A stretch of 16,438 nt of DNA from JAICLL01 sp035252155 (lineage in GTDB: Bacteria; Planctomycetota; Planctomycetia; Pirellulales; JAICIG01), in NCBI GenBank assembly GCA_035252155.1, contig DATFDL010000623.1, forward strand, positions 1-16,438. Direction: 5' to 3'. Position numbers and translations under genes: made by a program. The notes below the pieces were generated by a model. The model saw nothing but the letters and a program-made list of their open reading frames with translations. It was not told where the DNA came from and ran no database searches. Positions 6,533 to 13,398 of this stretch are shown here, piece by piece (position 1 is the first letter of the stretch; every line of letters starts with the position of its first letter).

Positions 6533-8845
6533 ATGAGAACGACCACCTTGCAAGCCTTTCCACTGATGATTTGCCTATTGGTTTTTCTGGCGGCCGCACG
6601 GGCCGACGATTGGAAACCGGCCAAAGGGCCGCTGATGTCCCGCTGGGCCGAACAAGTCACACCTACCAACGCGCTGCCCGAATATCCACGGCCGCAATTG
6701 GTGCGCGAGAAGTGGCAAAATCTCAATGGCCTGTGGGAATACGCCATCCGGACGAAAGGCGACTCGCAGCCCGACGCCTTCGACGGGCAAATCTTGGTGC
6801 CCTACCCGCTCGAGTCGGCCCTGTCGGGCGTGATGAAGCGGATCGACGAAACCCAGCGGCTCTGGTATCGCCGCACGTTTACCGTTGACAAGACCTGGTC
6901 GGGCCAGCGGCTGCTGCTTCATTTCGGGGCGGTCGATTGGCAGACCACCGTCTGGGTCAACGGCCGCGAAGTCGGCAAGCACGACGGCGGCTACGATCCG
7001 TTCTCATTCGACATTACAGATGCCTTGAAATCGGAAGGCCTGCAAGAGCTGGCCGTGGCGGTCTGGGACCCGAGCGATCGAGGCCCCCAGCCGCGCGGCA
7101 AGCAAGTGAGCAAGCCCAGCGGCATCTATTACACGCCCACCACCGGCATCTGGCAGACCGTCTGGCTGGAGCCGGTGCCGCAAACCTATATCGAATCGCT
7201 GCAGATTGTGCCCGACCTGGATCGCAAAAAGGTGCGGGTCACCGTGCACAGCGCGGGCAGCGGCGACGATCGGAATGTCAGCATCAAGATCACCGGGGCC
7301 GCGGCCGGCGATAAAAAGGCTCAGGTCAAGGCGGCGCCGATTTCGGGCAAGGCCGGCCAGGAGCTGACGATCGACGTTGCCGACGCGCGGGCCTGGTCGC
7401 CCGACGAACCGTGGCTGTACGACCTGTCGGTGATGCTTGGACCGGCCGATCGCCCGACCGACCAGGTTGCCAGTTATTTTGGTCTGCGTAAGGTGGCGTT
7501 GGACCAGGACAAAAACGGCGTCACGCGGATCTGTTTGAACAACCAACCGCTGTTTATGTTCGGCCCGCTCGACCAGGGCTTTTGGCCCGATGGCCTTTAC
7601 ACCGCCCCGACCGACGAGGCCCTGCGCTACGACATCGAAATCACGCGCCAGATGGGCTTCAACATGTGCCGCAAACACGTGAAGGTCGAGCCTGCCCGTT
7701 GGTACTACTGGTGCGACAAACTCGGCTTGCTCGTTTGGCAAGACATGCCCAGCGGTGATGCAAGCGTCGCCCCGGGCAAAGGAGAAATCACGCGCTCGAG
7801 CGAGTCTGCAAAAATCTATGAGCGCGAGTTGCGGGCAATGATCGATAACCTGCACAACTCGCCCTCGATTGTGATGTGGGTGGTGTTCAACGAAGGCTGG
7901 GGACAGTTCGACACCGATCGGATTACTCGGTGGACGAAGCAATACGATCCCACGCGGCTGGCCAATTGCGCCAGCGGCTGGAACGATTTTCCAGTCGGCG
8001 ACGTTCACGACATCCATAATTATCCCGCCCCGAAATCGCCCCAGCCGGAGCCGCACCGCGCGGCGGTGTTAGGCGAGTATGGCGGGCTGGGACTGCCGCT
8101 GGAAGGACACACCTGGCTCAGCAAAAACAACTGGGGTTACCGCAGCTATCCGGATCGCACGTCGCTGGCTGAAGCATACTTCGGCCTTCTATTTGGTGTG
8201 CGTCAGTTGATCGGCGAGCCCGGCATGTCGGCGGCGGTCTACACGCAAACTACCGACGTCGAGACCGAGGTAAATGGCTTGCTCACCTACGATCGCGAGG
8301 TCATTAAGATCCCGGCTGGGCGGTTGGCCGCAGCCCACCGAAAGCTTTATTTGCCGCCGCCGCGCGTGGTGACCGTCGTGCCCACCTCGCAAGACGAGGC
8401 GCACGAATGGCGGTACACGACGAGCGATCCCGGCGCGGGTTGGCAGGCAGTCAAGTTTGACGATTCAACATGGAAAAAAGCGCCCGCTGGTTTTGGCACC
8501 AAGGGCACGCCGGGCGCAAAGGTGCGCACGGAGTGGAACACGCCCGACATCTGGGTTCGGCGCACCTTCACAATTCCCCCGAGCGCGGCGGGCGAATCGT
8601 TGCCGAACGATCCGAACTTGATGGTCCACCATGATGAGGACGCCGAGATTTACCTCAACGGCGTGCTGGCTGCGAAGCCATCGGGCTACACCACCGGCTA
8701 CACCACGGTCGCGTTGCGCGAAGAAGCCCGCGCCGCCCTGCGCGAAGGCAGCAACGTGCTGGCCGTGCATTGCCATCAGACCGGCGGCGGGCAGTACATC
8801 GACGTCGGATTGGTTGACCTGATCGAAGCCGAGACCGGCAAATAG
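6533..8845 (+). CDS. Secreted glycoside hydrolase family 2 enzyme (beta-galactosidase/glucuronidase type)
   Basis: 770 residues with a signal peptide at about 1-24 (cleavage near ARA-DD), so it acts outside the cytoplasm. The GH2 sugar-binding jelly-roll spans about 55-215, with GLWEY and RLWYRRTF typical of it. The Ig-like domain is about 216-320 and the TIM barrel about 325-600. The acid/base is Glu454 in VFNEGWGQ and the nucleophile is probably Glu515 in VLGEYGG. KHVKVEP and LLVWQDMPSG are standard barrel motifs. From about 612 an extra beta-rich module (TSQDEAHEWRYT to the C-terminus) resembles the domain that planctomycete and Bacteroidetes enzymes append for carbohydrate binding. The enzyme would release a terminal beta-linked sugar from a polysaccharide; which sugar cannot be told. 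No Shine-Dalgarno site is seen. The gene appears to stand alone and ends 22 bases before a hairpin repeat. Confidence 0.93.
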   Translation: MRTTTLQAFPLMICLLVFLAAARADDWKPAKGPLMSRWAEQVTPTNALPEYPRPQLVREKWQNLNGLWEYAIRTKGDSQPDAFDGQILVPYPLESALSGVMKRIDETQRLWYRRTFTVDKTWSGQRLLLHFGAVDWQTTVWVNGREVGKHDGGYDPFSFDITDALKSEGLQELAVAVWDPSDRGPQPRGKQVSKPSGIYYTPTTGIWQTVWLEPVPQTYIESLQIVPDLDRKKVRVTVHSAGSGDDRNVSIKITGAAAGDKKAQVKAAPISGKAGQELTIDVADARAWSPDEPWLYDLSVMLGPADRPTDQVASYFGLRKVALDQDKNGVTRICLNNQPLFMFGPLDQGFWPDGLYTAPTDEALRYDIEITRQMGFNMCRKHVKVEPARWYYWCDKLGLLVWQDMPSGDASVAPGKGEITRSSESAKIYERELRAMIDNLHNSPSIVMWVVFNEGWGQFDTDRITRWTKQYDPTRLANCASGWNDFPVGDVHDIHNYPAPKSPQPEPHRAAVLGEYGGLGLPLEGHTWLSKNNWGYRSYPDRTSLAEAYFGLLFGVRQLIGEPGMSAAVYTQTTDVETEVNGLLTYDREVIKIPAGRLAAAHRKLYLPPPRVVTVVPTSQDEAHEWRYTTSDPGAGWQAVKFDDSTWKKAPAGFGTKGTPGAKVRTEWNTPDIWVRRTFTIPPSAAGESLPNDPNLMVHHDEDAEIYLNGVLAAKPSGYTTGYTTVALREEARAALREGSNVLAVHCHQTGGGQYIDVGLVDLIEAETGK

Positions 8846-8866
8846 CAAGATCCGTTCCGGCGCAGG

Positions 8867-8903
8867 CCGGTGGCTGGGGCAGAGCCTAAAAGCAATGCCC
8901 CGG
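8867..8903. repeat. Hairpin repeat family D, copy 2 (possible bidirectional terminator)
   Basis: The first 20 bases are identical to 151-170. The hairpin again pairs CTGGGGCA with TGCCCCGG around a variable loop (spacer two bases longer than in copy 1). It lies in the 68-base gap between the convergent glycoside hydrolase and small membrane protein genes, so it may stop transcription from both sides. No T-run follows, so this is not a classical intrinsic terminator. Confidence 0.75.
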
Positions 8904-8913
8904 CGGTGAACAG

Positions 8914-9210
8914 TTACGGCGGCATCGAGTCTAAAACCAGCAACATTAGGGCTAGCGCTGCGACAAACCATGCGGCGCATCCGATCCTTCGGTACTCGTT
9001 GGCCGCTGGTAACCCGAGCGGTATTGAGGCTAGCAGCAGTCCTATGCCATAGACACTGAGCTCGAACATCGCCAATTGGCCCATCTCAAAGCGACCGACC
9101 TCGCGAAAATAGATCCGAAACGCGATCCTGGCTGCGAGGCCAACACCTATCAGCACCGCTGCAAGGATCAGCAAAAACGTTGTGGTCGATAGCCTTATGT
9201 TCCACTTCAT
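8914..9210 (-). CDS. Small membrane protein, three predicted helices, unknown function
   Basis: 98 residues, not recognised as any named family. Hydrophobic segments lie at about 9-31, 46-67 and 76-94. The charged link FRIYFREVGRFE sits between the first two and NEYRR between the last two, with a short MPP tail. The start ATG 9210 is preceded by AGGAAA at good spacing, one of the better ribosome sites in the window, and an intrinsic terminator ends just upstream. The MazF frame overlaps its first 125 bases, but in a tail that is probably not native. Base composition looks less GC-rich than that of its neighbours, which could indicate transfer together with the toxin-antitoxin pair. It could be a genuine orphan gene or an accessory to the module; the sequence does not decide. 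Confidence 0.6.
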   Translation of the reverse strand: MKWNIRLSTTTFLLILAAVLIGVGLAARIAFRIYFREVGRFEMGQLAMFELSVYGIGLLLASIPLGLPAANEYRRIGCAAWFVAALALMLLVLDSMPP

Positions 9211-9634
9211 GATTTCCTGGTAAAAAGCGCCGCAGGCTCGCGGCGAAGACAGCGTCTCGCCCGTTGCGCCAGCCGCTACGTCGAGGAATTCCCAACACTT
9301 CCTTTAAGCAGTCGTCAATTGCGGTCATGGTCGCCGGTGAAAGACGTCCGATGGTGTTCACGATTCGCGATTTATTAAACGTGTAGATATTCTCGCACTT
9401 GATAACAGAAGGCGTGCGCAACCCCGACGACTTCCAGTCAGGGGAGGCCGCATCAATGGCGAATTGCGTGGTGACTTGCGCCACGCGTGAGACGTTGCTG
9501 GTAATGGGCACCACGGTTGTGTCTCGCAAGATCGCGTTTCCGCGGTCGTTTTGAACAACAAGCGCGGGCCGCACCTTCGAGCCCGCGCCCGACGTGAACG
9601 GGAAATCGACGAGTACGACTTCGCCTCGTTTCAT
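9086..9634 (-). CDS. MazF/PemK-type toxin with an unusual C-terminal extension
   Basis: 182 residues, of which the first 116 match the MazF/PemK endoribonuclease family, usually 110-120 residues. It opens with MKRGEVVLVDFPFTSGAGSK, then VRPALVVQND (the conserved RP-x-LVVQ strand), VVPITS, and a closing helix ATMTAIDDCLKEVLGI. These enzymes cut mRNA at short motifs and are held inactive by a partner antitoxin. The ATG overlaps the stop of the upstream antitoxin gene by four bases (ATGA), the standard arrangement for translational coupling. After residue 116 the frame runs on for 66 Arg-rich residues with no family resemblance. It crosses an intrinsic terminator (9222-9245) and enters the membrane protein gene in another frame. 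This suggests loss of the original stop, perhaps by a small indel; whether the product is active is unclear. Confidence 0.85.
   Translation of the reverse strand: MKRGEVVLVDFPFTSGAGSKVRPALVVQNDRGNAILRDTTVVPITSNVSRVAQVTTQFAIDAASPDWKSSGLRTPSVIKCENIYTFNKSRIVNTIGRLSPATMTAIDDCLKEVLGIPRRSGWRNGRDAVFAASLRRFLPGNHEVEHKAIDHNVFADPCSGADRCWPRSQDRVSDLFSRGRSL
9222..9245 (-). terminator. Intrinsic terminator after mazF core
   Basis: On the minus strand CGCCGC pairs with GCGGCG around the loop GAGCCT, then one C and five Ts follow. This is the only hairpin-plus-T-run I can support in the window. It falls inside the MazF reading-frame extension and just before the ribosome site of the small membrane protein gene, implying that the toxin transcript was meant to end here. 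Confidence 0.6.
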
Positions 9635-9879
9635 GTCCGGCGCGGGTCGAGATCGTTGTACACGTCCAGTGCGGGATCATCCCAGCCGGCCGCGGCTGCG
9701 GATTCAATTTGCGCTAGGAAGGCATCAGCTTCAGAATCGTCGAACAAATGACGCACGCGCTCGTATACGTCCGCGCGTAACAAGACATATTCAATGTTCG
9801 TATCAGGATCGACCATGCGAACGGGAGTTTCTTCCGCGGCACGAACCGCCGAGCTTTGTTCTTGCGTCAATTGCGTCAC
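9631..9879 (-). CDS. Antitoxin of the MazF-type module
   Basis: 82 residues starting at GTG 9879, with GGAG seven bases upstream. The sequence LTQEQ, then a small acidic region, then VRMVDPDTNIEYVLLRADVYERVRHLF is the pattern of the short antitoxins paired with PemK/MazF toxins in planctomycetes and cyanobacteria. The conserved D-P-[DE]-T-N-x-EYVLL-R core is at 24-36. The acidic C-terminal half (DDSEADAF and GWDDPALDVYNDLDP) is what is expected for the part that blocks the toxin. The stop overlaps the toxin ATG by four bases. As in other modules the antitoxin comes first and the complex probably represses its own promoter, though no operator is evident in the 68 bases upstream. Confidence 0.82.
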   Translation of the reverse strand: MTQLTQEQSSAVRAAEETPVRMVDPDTNIEYVLLRADVYERVRHLFDDSEADAFLAQIESAAAAGWDDPALDVYNDLDPRRT

Positions 9880-9925
9880 AGGCGGGCTCCGATCTCCATT
9901 TGCATTTTGGCAACAAAAAGCCGGT

Positions 9926-9940
9926 GTCGCATGGCGCGAC
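9926..9940. other. Small hairpin after the aminotransferase gene
   Basis: GTCGC pairs with GCGAC around a five-base loop, eight bases past the aminotransferase stop on the minus strand. There is no T-run. It may be a weak 3' structure or chance in GC-rich DNA. Confidence 0.25.
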
Positions 9941-9947
9941 GACTCTA

Positions 9948-11045
9948 CTACGCCAGCCGTCGCAACACCGCCAGGCCGCGGTCGATCGTCTGGTCGCTGG
10001 CGGCATACGAGATGCGGAAGTGCGTATCGCGGCGGCTGAAAATATTGCCCGGAATGACGAGCAACTCATTGCGGATCGCCTCGGCCACGAACTCGCTCGC
10101 CGCTCCCCAAGGCGCCCTCGGGAACGCGTAAAAGGCGCCACCAGGCGTCGCGACTTCATAGCGATCGGCCAGCCCGGCCAGCAACCGGTCGCGCTTGCCG
10201 CGATACGCCGCAATGTGCCGGCTCATGTCGACGTCCAACGCCGCCGCGCCGGCCCACTGCGCGGGCTGAGGGGCGCACACAAAGGTGTATTGCTGCAGCT
10301 TGATCATCGCGTCGATCACCGGCCGCGGTCCATGCGCGAAACCCAATCGCCAACCGGTGACGCCATACGTCTTGCTGAAACCGTCGATCACCAGTGTTTC
10401 GGGATTGAATCGAGCGGGCGCGCAGAACCGCTCGTCGTAACAAAACTCGCGATAAATTTCGTCGCTTACCAGCGCGATGCCGTGCTGGGCGGCCAGCTCG
10501 GCCAGTGCGCGCGTCTCGGCCTCGCCGGCCACGGCGCCGGTCGGGTTCGACGGACTGTTGAATAAGATCAACCGGGTCCGCGGGGAGATGCACTCGCGCA
10601 CGCGCTCCGGGTCGATGCGGAAATCGGGATATGTGTCCACAAAAACGCACCGCCCGCCGGCCAACTTCACCAGCGACGGATACATCACGAAGCAAGGATC
10701 GAACAAAATCACTTCGTCGCCGGCGTTGACCAGCGCCAGCATCGCGAGCACCAGCCCGCCGCTAGTGCCCGAGGTGACGATAACACCTCGCTCGCCACGC
10801 CCAAATTCCGCATCGAGCCGGGCTTGCAGCTTATCTCGCAACACGGGCATGCCCTGCGAAACTGCATAGCCGTTCTTGTTCGATTCGATCGCCTCGATCG
10901 CGGCCTGCTTGATTTCGGCCGGCACTTCAAAATCGGGCTGGCCGATCGAGAGGTTAATTGGGTTGGCCATCTGGGCCGCCAGGTCGAAGATCCGGCGGAC
11001 GCCCGAACTGTCGAAATCGGCCATGCGGTCGGCGAGTTTTTGCAT
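9948..11045 (-). CDS. Class I/II PLP-dependent aminotransferase (aspartate aminotransferase-like)
   Basis: 365 residues from ATG 11045. The frame is open 30 codons further, but the extra part is unlike the family and would cross the divergent promoter region. SSGVRRIFDLAAQM and INLSIGQPDF open the domain as in aspartate/alanine-type enzymes. SGTSGG (92-97) binds the cofactor phosphate, NSPSNPTG gives Asn167, SDEIY gives Asp195 and Tyr198, FSKTYGVTGWRLGF gives the Schiff-base Lys225 and phosphate-contacting Arg233, and HFRISYA supplies the substrate carboxylate Arg344. Length is slightly short (usual 380-400) but all core residues are present. It transfers an amino group between an amino acid and a 2-oxo acid in the cytoplasm; the substrate is unknown. 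It is divergent from the DUF62-bioA pair with 98 bases between. No Shine-Dalgarno site is visible. Confidence 0.93.
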   Translation of the reverse strand: MQKLADRMADFDSSGVRRIFDLAAQMANPINLSIGQPDFEVPAEIKQAAIEAIESNKNGYAVSQGMPVLRDKLQARLDAEFGRGERGVIVTSGTSGGLVLAMLALVNAGDEVILFDPCFVMYPSLVKLAGGRCVFVDTYPDFRIDPERVRECISPRTRLILFNSPSNPTGAVAGEAETRALAELAAQHGIALVSDEIYREFCYDERFCAPARFNPETLVIDGFSKTYGVTGWRLGFAHGPRPVIDAMIKLQQYTFVCAPQPAQWAGAAALDVDMSRHIAAYRGKRDRLLAGLADRYEVATPGGAFYAFPRAPWGAASEFVAEAIRNELLVIPGNIFSRRDTHFRISYAASDQTIDRGLAVLRRLA

Positions 11046-11068
11046 GCTTGAGCTTGGGTGGTCGTCGG

Positions 11069-11096
11069 TTGTTGCTTCCCGGCACGCCAATATACT
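11069..11096 (+). promoter_or_regulatory. Candidate sigma-70-type promoter for the DUF62-bioA pair
   Basis: TTGTTG at 11069-11074 and TATACT at 11091-11096 are separated by 16 bases in the 98-base divergent gap, leaving about 40 bases to the ATG at 11144. The same bases read TATATT on the minus strand, so the divergent aminotransferase could use an overlapping -10, but I see no matching -35 there. Planctomycete promoter consensus is poorly known, so this is tentative. Confidence 0.35.
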
Positions 11097-11143
11097 CCAG
11101 CCGCGATAGACACGCGACGTGCCGCAATTCATCATGGAATCGT

Positions 11144-11935
11144 ATGTCGCGGCCCGCCGTCATCACGCTGACCACCGATTTTGGCGTAGACAGTCCCTAT
11201 GTGGCGGCGATGAAGGGCGTAATTTTGTCGATCAATCCGGCGGCGAACATCGTCGATATCACGCACTCGGTGCCGCCCCAAGACGTGCGGCGCGGCGCAC
11301 TCGTGCTCGACGAGGCCACACCCTGGTTTCCCGACGGCACGATTCACGTGGCCGTGGTCGATCCGGGCGTGGGCAGTTCGCGGCGAATCGTGTATGCCCG
11401 GTTCGGCGAACAGCAGTACATCGCCCCCGACAACGGCCTGTTGAGCCGCTTGGCCCTGCGGGGGCCGGCCAGTAGAATGATCTCGCTTGAGGCGCCGGAG
11501 TTTTGGCTGCCGCGGGTCTCGGCGACGTTTCACGGCCGCGACATCATGGCGCCGGCCGCCGCTCGGCTGAGCCTGGGCTTGCCGGCCGAGCGACTGGGGC
11601 CGCCCACCACCGATTTTGTCAAGCTGGTCTGGCCGGAGGTCGTCATTTTGCCTCGTACTATCAAAGGCTCCGTCGAGTCGATCGATTCATTCGGCAACCT
11701 GGTCACCGACATCACGGAGCAGAAGTTGGCCGAGGCGCCACGCGACGAGCGCGTGCGGATCGCCTGCGACGAGCACGAGACCTTGGGCATCTTTCGCACC
11801 TACAGCGACCAGCCGCCCGCCACCCTGATGGCCCTGATCGGCTCGCACGGCAAGCTCGAGCTGGCGATTGTCGGCGAAAGTGCCGCCGCAATGCTGGGCA
11901 TACGCACCGGCACGCCGGTGAAGGTGAGCTGGTGA
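11144..11935 (+). CDS. SAM hydroxide adenosyltransferase (DUF62 / SAM hydrolase family)
   Basis: 263 residues from ATG 11144. This start gives the family's usual opening, VITLTTDFG; the longer frame upstream is the antisense of the neighbouring aminotransferase. The family includes fluorinase and chlorinase, but here the triad of the hydrolysing branch is visible: Asp73 in VVDPGVGSSR, Arg80 seven residues on, and His130 in TFHGRD. Enzymes with this triad convert S-adenosylmethionine and water to adenosine and methionine. Other family motifs are TDFG (11-14), APDNGLL (94-100) and the C-terminal SIDSFGNLVTDI (179-190). It is encoded head-to-tail with bioA: the TGA lies within GTGA, whose GTG starts bioA. 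Its physiological role is unsettled in most bacteria; removing excess SAM is a common suggestion. Confidence 0.93.
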   Translation: MSRPAVITLTTDFGVDSPYVAAMKGVILSINPAANIVDITHSVPPQDVRRGALVLDEATPWFPDGTIHVAVVDPGVGSSRRIVYARFGEQQYIAPDNGLLSRLALRGPASRMISLEAPEFWLPRVSATFHGRDIMAPAAARLSLGLPAERLGPPTTDFVKLVWPEVVILPRTIKGSVESIDSFGNLVTDITEQKLAEAPRDERVRIACDEHETLGIFRTYSDQPPATLMALIGSHGKLELAIVGESAAAMLGIRTGTPVKVSW

Positions 11936-13293
11936 GCGCACCACGGTCTCCAAGTTCGGAGGATCTAGCCCGGTGGGACCGCGAGCACGTCTGGCATGCC
12001 TTCACGCAGATGGCCGAGTACGAGCCGCTCGTCATCGAACGTGGCCAAGGGTGCAAGCTGTTCGACATGGACGGGCGCGAGTATCTCGACGGTGTCAGCA
12101 GCCTCTGGTGCAATGTGCACGGACATCGGCACCCGACGATCGACGCGGCGATCCGTGAGCAACTGTCCAAGATCGCGCATACGACGTCGCTGGGGGCGTC
12201 GAACTCGACGACCATCAGTCTGGCTCGGCGATTGGTCGAGCTGGCGCCGGCCGGGCTGGAGCACGTTTTCTTTTCGGACGACGGCGCCACCGCGGTCGAA
12301 GTGGCGCTGAAGCTGGCGTTTCAGTATTGGCGGCAATGCCCGCAACCGCAGCCGCAAAAGACGCTGTTTCTGGCGCTGGGCGACGCTTATCACGGCGATA
12401 CGCTGGGCAGCGTCAGCGTGGGCGGCGTGCCGCGCTTTCACGCGCTGTTCGAGCCGCTGCTGTTCGAGGTCGTGCGACTGCCCTCCCCGCGGCTCGATCG
12501 GCTGCCGCCCGGTGTCACGCAGAGCGGCGCGCTCGACCATTATCTGGGCCAGCTTGAGGCGGCGTTGGCAGAGCATCACGAGCGGATCGCCGCGATGGTC
12601 ATCGAGCCGCTGGTGCAATGCGCGGCGGGCATGATCGTCCATCCCGAAGGTTATTTGCGCGGCGCTCGCGAGCTGACGCGCCGCTACGGTGTGTTGCTGA
12701 TCGCCGACGAAGTGGCCGTCGGCTTTGGCCGCACCGGCAAGTTGTTCGCCTGCGAGCACGAAGAGGTCTCGCCCGACTTGCTCTGCCTGGCCAAAGGGCT
12801 GACCGGCGGCTATCTGCCGCTGGCGGCCACTCTGGCCAGTGACGAAATCTGGCTGGCCTTTCTCGGACGATACGAGGAATCGCGACATTTTTTTCACGGA
12901 CATACCTATGGCGGCAATCCGCTGGGCGCGGCCGCCGCCTTGGCTTCGCTCGATGTCTTCGAGCAAGAGCGCGTGCTCGAACAGTTGCCCGAAAAGATCG
13001 AGCGGCTGCGTCAACACCTCGAGCGCGTCAGTAAGCTTTCGCACGTGGGCCATGTGCGGCAGCGCGGGCTGATTGCCGGCATCGACTTGGTTCGCGATCG
13101 CGCGAACGGCACACCGTATGACCCGGCCGAGCGTCGAGGCTGGCGGGCATGCCTGAATGCGCGCGAGCATGGGGTGTTGCTGCGGCCTTTGGGCGACGTA
13201 ATCGTCGTCATGCCGCCCTTGGCGATTCTGCTCGATGAGATCGATCAGATCGCCGCCGCGGTCGAGGCGGGCATTCGTGCGGCAACGCGGTAA
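11932..13293 (+). CDS. bioA: Adenosylmethionine-8-amino-7-oxononanoate aminotransferase
   Basis: 453 residues from GTG 11932, overlapping the previous stop by four bases and preceded by AAGGTG. BioA makes 7,8-diaminopelargonate from KAPA in biotin synthesis, using SAM as the amino donor. DREHVWHAFTQM opens the protein as in BioA. SSLWCNVHGH carries the active-site Trp59. SDDGATAVEVALKLAF and DAYHGDTLG (151-159) belong to the cofactor pocket, IADEVAVGFGRTGKLFACE holds Asp259, and LAKGLTGGYLPLAATL contains the Schiff-base Lys288. HGHTYGGNPLGAAAAL (322-337) is also typical, and length is close to the family norm (about 430-450). No other biotin gene is in the window, so the pathway is split here. 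The coupling to a SAM hydrolase rather than to bioD, bioF or bioB is noteworthy. Confidence 0.95.
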   Translation: MSAPRSPSSEDLARWDREHVWHAFTQMAEYEPLVIERGQGCKLFDMDGREYLDGVSSLWCNVHGHRHPTIDAAIREQLSKIAHTTSLGASNSTTISLARRLVELAPAGLEHVFFSDDGATAVEVALKLAFQYWRQCPQPQPQKTLFLALGDAYHGDTLGSVSVGGVPRFHALFEPLLFEVVRLPSPRLDRLPPGVTQSGALDHYLGQLEAALAEHHERIAAMVIEPLVQCAAGMIVHPEGYLRGARELTRRYGVLLIADEVAVGFGRTGKLFACEHEEVSPDLLCLAKGLTGGYLPLAATLASDEIWLAFLGRYEESRHFFHGHTYGGNPLGAAAALASLDVFEQERVLEQLPEKIERLRQHLERVSKLSHVGHVRQRGLIAGIDLVRDRANGTPYDPAERRGWRACLNAREHGVLLRPLGDVIVVMPPLAILLDEIDQIAAAVEAGIRAATR

Positions 13294-13390
13294 GGATAGG
13301 GCATTACGGTATCTCGCCGCGGCTTTTACTGCATCGTAAAGACGGTTAAACTTGACGCGAGCCGCGCTTGAGCGGCCACGCGATCAAATA

Positions 13391-13394
13391 GGAG
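13391..13394 (+). promoter_or_regulatory. Ribosome binding site fixing the start of the TlpA-like gene
   Basis: GGAG lies four bases before ATG 13399 and seven before ATG 13402, so translation must begin upstream of the repeat-derived codons that follow. No stronger site precedes the hydrophobic signal core further in. Confidence 0.6.
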
Positions 13395-13398
13395 ACGA

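Noticed and set aside
7004..8056. 350-codon open frame on the minus strand
   Set aside because: It lies wholly antisense to the GH2 catalytic region and shows no domain character.
11965..13170. 401-codon open frame on the minus strand
   Set aside because: It is the antisense shadow of bioA, Gln/Arg-rich with no family resemblance.
13352..13390. TTGACG as a possible -35 box upstream of the TlpA-like gene
   Set aside because: No acceptable -10 hexamer lies 16-18 bases downstream.
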